From Acidobacteriota bacterium (lineage in GTDB: Bacteria > Acidobacteriota > Terriglobia > Bryobacterales > Bryobacteraceae): a DNA stretch of 64,000 bases. The notes beneath the pieces were generated by a model. That model searched no databases and had not been told where the DNA came from. It was given only the letters and a program-made list of their open reading frames with translations. The position numbers were made by a program, and so were the translations under genes. This document shows, piece after piece, positions 61,271 through 64,000 of this stretch. The stretch spans positions 25,495 to 89,494 of the forward strand of contig JAFDVU010000003.1 in NCBI GenBank assembly GCA_018268835.1. The letters run 5' to 3'. Numbering within the stretch: the stretch's first letter is position 1; every line of letters starts with the position of its first letter.

Positions 61271-61373
61271 GTACCTCTCCAGGTAGTGGGTTAGAGGATA
61301 TTATAGGGCGGACGATGCGCCGTGTTGCGCGGGAGGCCGATCGCGCAGGGATCCGGGAAGATGCGCCGGCCTG

Positions 61374-62435
61374 CTACAGATCGAAGAGCAGCGGCATCTG
61401 CTCATCGAGTTCGGCGGAGCGGCGGAAGTCGATGCGGCGGGCTTCGTCGGCGTGGCCCCATCCTTCGAGAATCCAGACGATTTCGCGCATGGCTTCATCC
61501 TGGGCGGCGCCATCGGCGCGAGCCCTGGCCATGGCGGACCAGGCCTGCATAAGGTCGTAGAGTTCGGCGATACGGCCGAGGTCGCGCGCGATGCGGCGGG
61601 CCTGGCGGGCGGCCTGGCAAATGGCCGCCCATTCTTCGCTGCTCTCGAAGACGGCGTGGATAGGGCGCAGCGGATCGGCCGACGGCGGGCCGGGCTCCTG
61701 GCAGACGAGGGTGGAGCAGCGGCCGTCAAAGACCAGTTCCGGGACCTCGCCGCCCTGATGCACAACGAGCACGCGGCGCTGTTCGCAGAAGGCGCGCAGG
61801 CGCTCGAGGTTCTCGGGCAAGCCGCCTTCGAGGCGCAGGCCAAGCTGCGCTCCCATGTCGCCGGCGATGGCGGCCAGGCGGCGCTCGCCGGTTTCCAGGC
61901 GGACGACGGCGTCGAAGTCGGGGCGGAAGACGCGGGCGAATTCGTCGGCGAGAGCGTAGTGGGGCGTGGTCTCCTTGCCGGGGCGGTCGGCCGCGGCGAT
62001 GCCGAGCACTTCGAGGTCGGCGGAGTTGGCGGGGGAGGGCGGTTCGCCGGGGCCGGCGCCGCGCGTCCACCGTTTGATCTCGCGCGGGCGGTTGATCTCG
62101 AACATCGGCGCCAGGACGCGGGGCGGATTGCAGTCGTCGCAGCGGACGAAGGCGATGCCGACGTTTTCGGCGGCGGGTTCGTTCACCAGGGCGTCCTCCC
62201 ACTGGGCGCGCGGCCAGCGCGAAGGCAGCGAATTGCGCGAGAAGAAGACCAGCACGAGATCCGCCATGCGGCCCTCGCGCGCCTTGTTGGCGAGGTCGCC
62301 GCCGGGAGTGAGGGAGCCTTCCTCGAGGAACGTGCGCACCTCCGCGCCGCGCTCGATGAACTGAGTGACGCGCTCCACCAGCGGCAGGTCGGCCGCGGCG
62401 TAGCAGGGGAAGAGGGTGCGGGTCAGAGCTTGCAC
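61374..62435 (-). CDS. TIR-domain protein
   Basis: A 353-residue protein whose first 130 residues resemble a TIR domain: LVERVTQFIERGAEVRTF, then ADLVLVFFSRNSLPSRWPRAQWEDAL (57-83) with a candidate NADase Glu80. The rest contains a helical region of unknown type and an acidic C-terminus. TIR proteins degrade NAD or make signal nucleotides in many immune systems, or act in other signalling. The GTG start overlaps the O-methyltransferase stop by 13 bases, so this is a two-gene unit on the chromosome side. Confidence 0.7.
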   Translation of the reverse strand: MQALTRTLFPCYAAADLPLVERVTQFIERGAEVRTFLEEGSLTPGGDLANKAREGRMADLVLVFFSRNSLPSRWPRAQWEDALVNEPAAENVGIAFVRCDDCNPPRVLAPMFEINRPREIKRWTRGAGPGEPPSPANSADLEVLGIAAADRPGKETTPHYALADEFARVFRPDFDAVVRLETGERRLAAIAGDMGAQLGLRLEGGLPENLERLRAFCEQRRVLVVHQGGEVPELVFDGRCSTLVCQEPGPPSADPLRPIHAVFESSEEWAAICQAARQARRIARDLGRIAELYDLMQAWSAMARARADGAAQDEAMREIVWILEGWGHADEARRIDFRRSAELDEQMPLLFDL

Positions 62436-63085
62436 GCCACCATCAGCCCGTCGCCGAGAGTCACGAGGCTCATGGCCACGCGGGGGTCGGCGTGGAGTTT
62501 GAGATTGAAGGCGCGGAGGGCCTCGGTGTCCGCCGTCCGGTCGGTCTCGTCGATGACATAGCCGTCCCAGAGCACGTTATCGGCGGCGATTACTCCGCCC
62601 TGCCGCAGCAGGACGAGGGCGCGCTCGTAGTAGTTTGCGTAGTTGACCTTGTCGGCGTCAATGAAGGCGAAGTCAAAGGTGCCGGCCTCACCGGCGGCGA
62701 TGAGCGAGTCCAGCGTATCGAGCGCGGGGCCGAGGCGCAGTTCGATTTTGCCGGCGACGCCGGCGTCCTGCCAGGTCCGGCGGGCGCGGCTGGTGAACTC
62801 TTCACTGAGGTCGCATGCGACGATCCTGCCATCGGGAGGGAGCGCGAGCGCCATCCAGGCGGAACTGTATCCCAGGAAGGTGCCGACTTCGAGGACCTTC
62901 TTCGCGCCCACCATGCGGACCAGCAGGTGCAGGAACTGGCCCTGTTCGGGCGCTACCTGCATGGAGGCCCTGGGATGCGAGTCGGTATCGAGCCGCTGCT
63001 GCTTCAGTGGCTCCGGCTCGCGGACGCTGACGGCGCGGACGTAATCGAAGAGGGCATCGGTGATCGGGGTATAGCCTCGGGACAT
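62423..63085 (-). CDS. Class I O-methyltransferase (caffeoyl-CoA type)
   Basis: A 220-residue SAM-dependent enzyme. LEVGTFLGYSSAWMALALP (about 60-78) is the SAM site; IVACDLSEEF and FAFIDADKVNYANYYERAL carry the acidic metal-binding and motif II residues. The family methylates hydroxyl groups of catechol-like small molecules with a divalent cation. Substrate is unknown. It overlaps the TIR gene. Confidence 0.88.
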   Translation of the reverse strand: MSRGYTPITDALFDYVRAVSVREPEPLKQQRLDTDSHPRASMQVAPEQGQFLHLLVRMVGAKKVLEVGTFLGYSSAWMALALPPDGRIVACDLSEEFTSRARRTWQDAGVAGKIELRLGPALDTLDSLIAAGEAGTFDFAFIDADKVNYANYYERALVLLRQGGVIAADNVLWDGYVIDETDRTADTEALRAFNLKLHADPRVAMSLVTLGDGLMVACKL

Positions 63086-63095
63086 GCGGAAGTAT

Positions 63096-63437
63096 TCATT
63101 CTACCGCGCCGTGGTTGGGGTGCCGCTCGATGAGTTCGACATCGAGGAGGAGCATCATGCCCTCCTTGACCATGCCGCGGATTTCGGGGATGATGGCGCG
63201 GAGCTTCTCCTCGTTGTCCACCACGGTGATGATGACGGGCTTGTCGTCGGAGATGCCGAAGAGGCGCTTCTGGTGCATCTTTCCGTGGCTGCCGAAACCC
63301 ATGATGCCCTGCTGCACGGTGGCGCCGGCCATACCCGCCTGGCGCAGGCGCCGCACGATGGCCTCGTACAGAGGCTGCGTGTGCCAGAGGTCGGTTTCCT
63401 CCACGAAGATACGCAGCATTTTCACCGGAGGTTTCAT
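63096..63437 (-). CDS. DUF190 (PII-like) protein
   Basis: A 113-residue protein of the DUF190 family: RIFVEETDLWHTQPLYEAIV, GMAGATVQQGIMGFGSHG and KPVIITVVDNEEKLRAIIPEI are typical. It has a ferredoxin-like PII fold and is often encoded beside transporters as a regulator. The ATG at 63437 has AAGGAG upstream and overlaps the RND gene end; longer frames are shadows. Confidence 0.88.
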   Translation of the reverse strand: MKPPVKMLRIFVEETDLWHTQPLYEAIVRRLRQAGMAGATVQQGIMGFGSHGKMHQKRLFGISDDKPVIITVVDNEEKLRAIIPEIRGMVKEGMMLLLDVELIERHPNHGAVE

Positions 63438-64000
63438 TGGCGTTCTCCTTTGCGCGCGGCCAGGTAGTAGAGGCTGGGCAGCACGAGTAGCGTCAGCAAC
63501 AGGGTGGAGAGCAAGCCGCCCACAACCACGGTGGCGAGCGGGCGCTGGATATCGCTGCCGATGCCGGTGGCGCGCGCGGCCGGAACCATGCCCAGCATGG
63601 CGACCAGAATCAGCATCAGGCTGGGACGCAACTGCGCCCTGGCACCTTGAATCACGGCATCCTCCAGCGACGTTCCGGGCTCGGCTCTGCGCCGGTTGAT
63701 CTCTGAAATGTACAACACTCCGCTCATGACCGCTACGCCGAACAGGGAGATGAACCCGACGGCGGCGCTGACGCTGAGATTGATGCCGCGCAGATAGAGG
63801 AAGACGATGCCGCCGACCAGCGAGAACGGCACGTTGACCAGAACCAGGCCGGCATGAACCGCGTCGCCGAAGGCGAAGAAGAGCAGCGCGAAAATGATGC
63901 CGATGGTGATCGGCAGGATGATGGCGAGGCGCTTGCGCGCGCGCTCGAGGTTTTCGAACTGGCCGCCCCAATCCACCGAGTAGCCGGGGGGCAGTTTGAC
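63434..64000 (-). CDS. RND efflux permease (CusA/CzcA type), C-terminal part
   Basis: The last 188 or so residues of an RND permease; the gene enters from the right edge. Several membrane spans are visible (IILPITIGIIFALLFFAFG, GLVLVNVPFSLVGGIVFLYL, AVGFISLFGVAVMSGVLYI). LRPSLMLILVAMLGMVPAA and the C-terminal LLTLLVLPSLYY fit heavy-metal efflux pumps. It exports metals across both membranes with MFP and OMF partners that would lie outside the window. It overlaps the DUF190 gene. Confidence 0.88.
   Translation of the reverse strand, partial: VKLPPGYSVDWGGQFENLERARKRLAIILPITIGIIFALLFFAFGDAVHAGLVLVNVPFSLVGGIVFLYLRGINLSVSAAVGFISLFGVAVMSGVLYISEINRRRAEPGTSLEDAVIQGARAQLRPSLMLILVAMLGMVPAARATGIGSDIQRPLATVVVGGLLSTLLLTLLVLPSLYYLAARKGERQ

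Noticed and set aside
59822..61294. Long rightward open frames opposite the S10 peptidase
   Set aside because: They are shadows of the high-GC peptidase gene, with Gly/Val-rich composition and no family features.

Overview
The window reads as high-GC bacterial DNA, most likely from the Acidobacteriota (Bryobacterales/Solibacter-like). That guess rests on the style of the chromosomal genes at the right end (S10 peptidase, leader-bearing aldolase-type PLP enzyme, DUF190 with a CusA/CzcA-type RND pump). It is an inference; no ribosomal marker is present. A tRNA-Sec gene shows that the host is equipped for selenocysteine.

Three accessory blocks sit left of the chromosome proper. (1) Positions 1-32,900 are most of a prophage, transcribed almost entirely leftward. 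From right to left it has a large serine recombinase cassette with DUF2924, two unknown genes, a divergent control region with two copies of a 16-bp palindrome, and an early operon. The early operon encodes a sigma-like protein, ParB-like and DGQHR-like proteins, a Cas4-like nuclease, a RecA-like ATPase, a DUF669 protein, an ERCC4 nuclease, a RecD2 helicase and a primase-helicase. The 3' part of the primase gene carries nine copies of a 12-bp repeat, a likely replication origin. Then comes a lambda-type packaging and head module (Nu1, A, W, B, C, D, E order). It is interrupted by two ParB-methyltransferase fusions and by a rightward three-gene cassette. Tail genes continue beyond the left edge.

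(2) Positions 32,930-47,274 are a defence island. A leftward four-gene operon ends in an 1843-residue DEAD/DEAH helicase with a DUF1998-type C-terminus. Order and sizes (553, 710, 357, 1843 residues) resemble my memory of the druB-C-D-E part of type I Druantia. The DUF4338 (DruA-family) gene is not at its head. It is in a divergent pair with a GHKL/HSP90-type ATPase. This split six-gene arrangement is the best candidate in the window for an undescribed defence architecture.

(3) Positions 47,526-55,454 are a 7.9-kb integrated element at the 3' end of a tRNA-Gln gene, bounded by a 31-bp direct repeat. It carries a tyrosine integrase beside the tRNA, a serine resolvase, a single-chain modification-restriction fusion (N4/N6 methyltransferase plus NotI-like endonuclease), zinc-ribbon and unknown proteins, and a non-coding stretch with three successive hairpins that may be a structured RNA.

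From 55,425 rightward is chromosome: tRNA-Gln, tRNA-Sec, a Crp/Fnr regulator, a proline-rich exported protein, an aldolase-type PLP enzyme, a frameshifted repeat protein, an S10 peptidase, a TIR-domain protein, an O-methyltransferase, DUF190 and the end of an RND metal-efflux permease.
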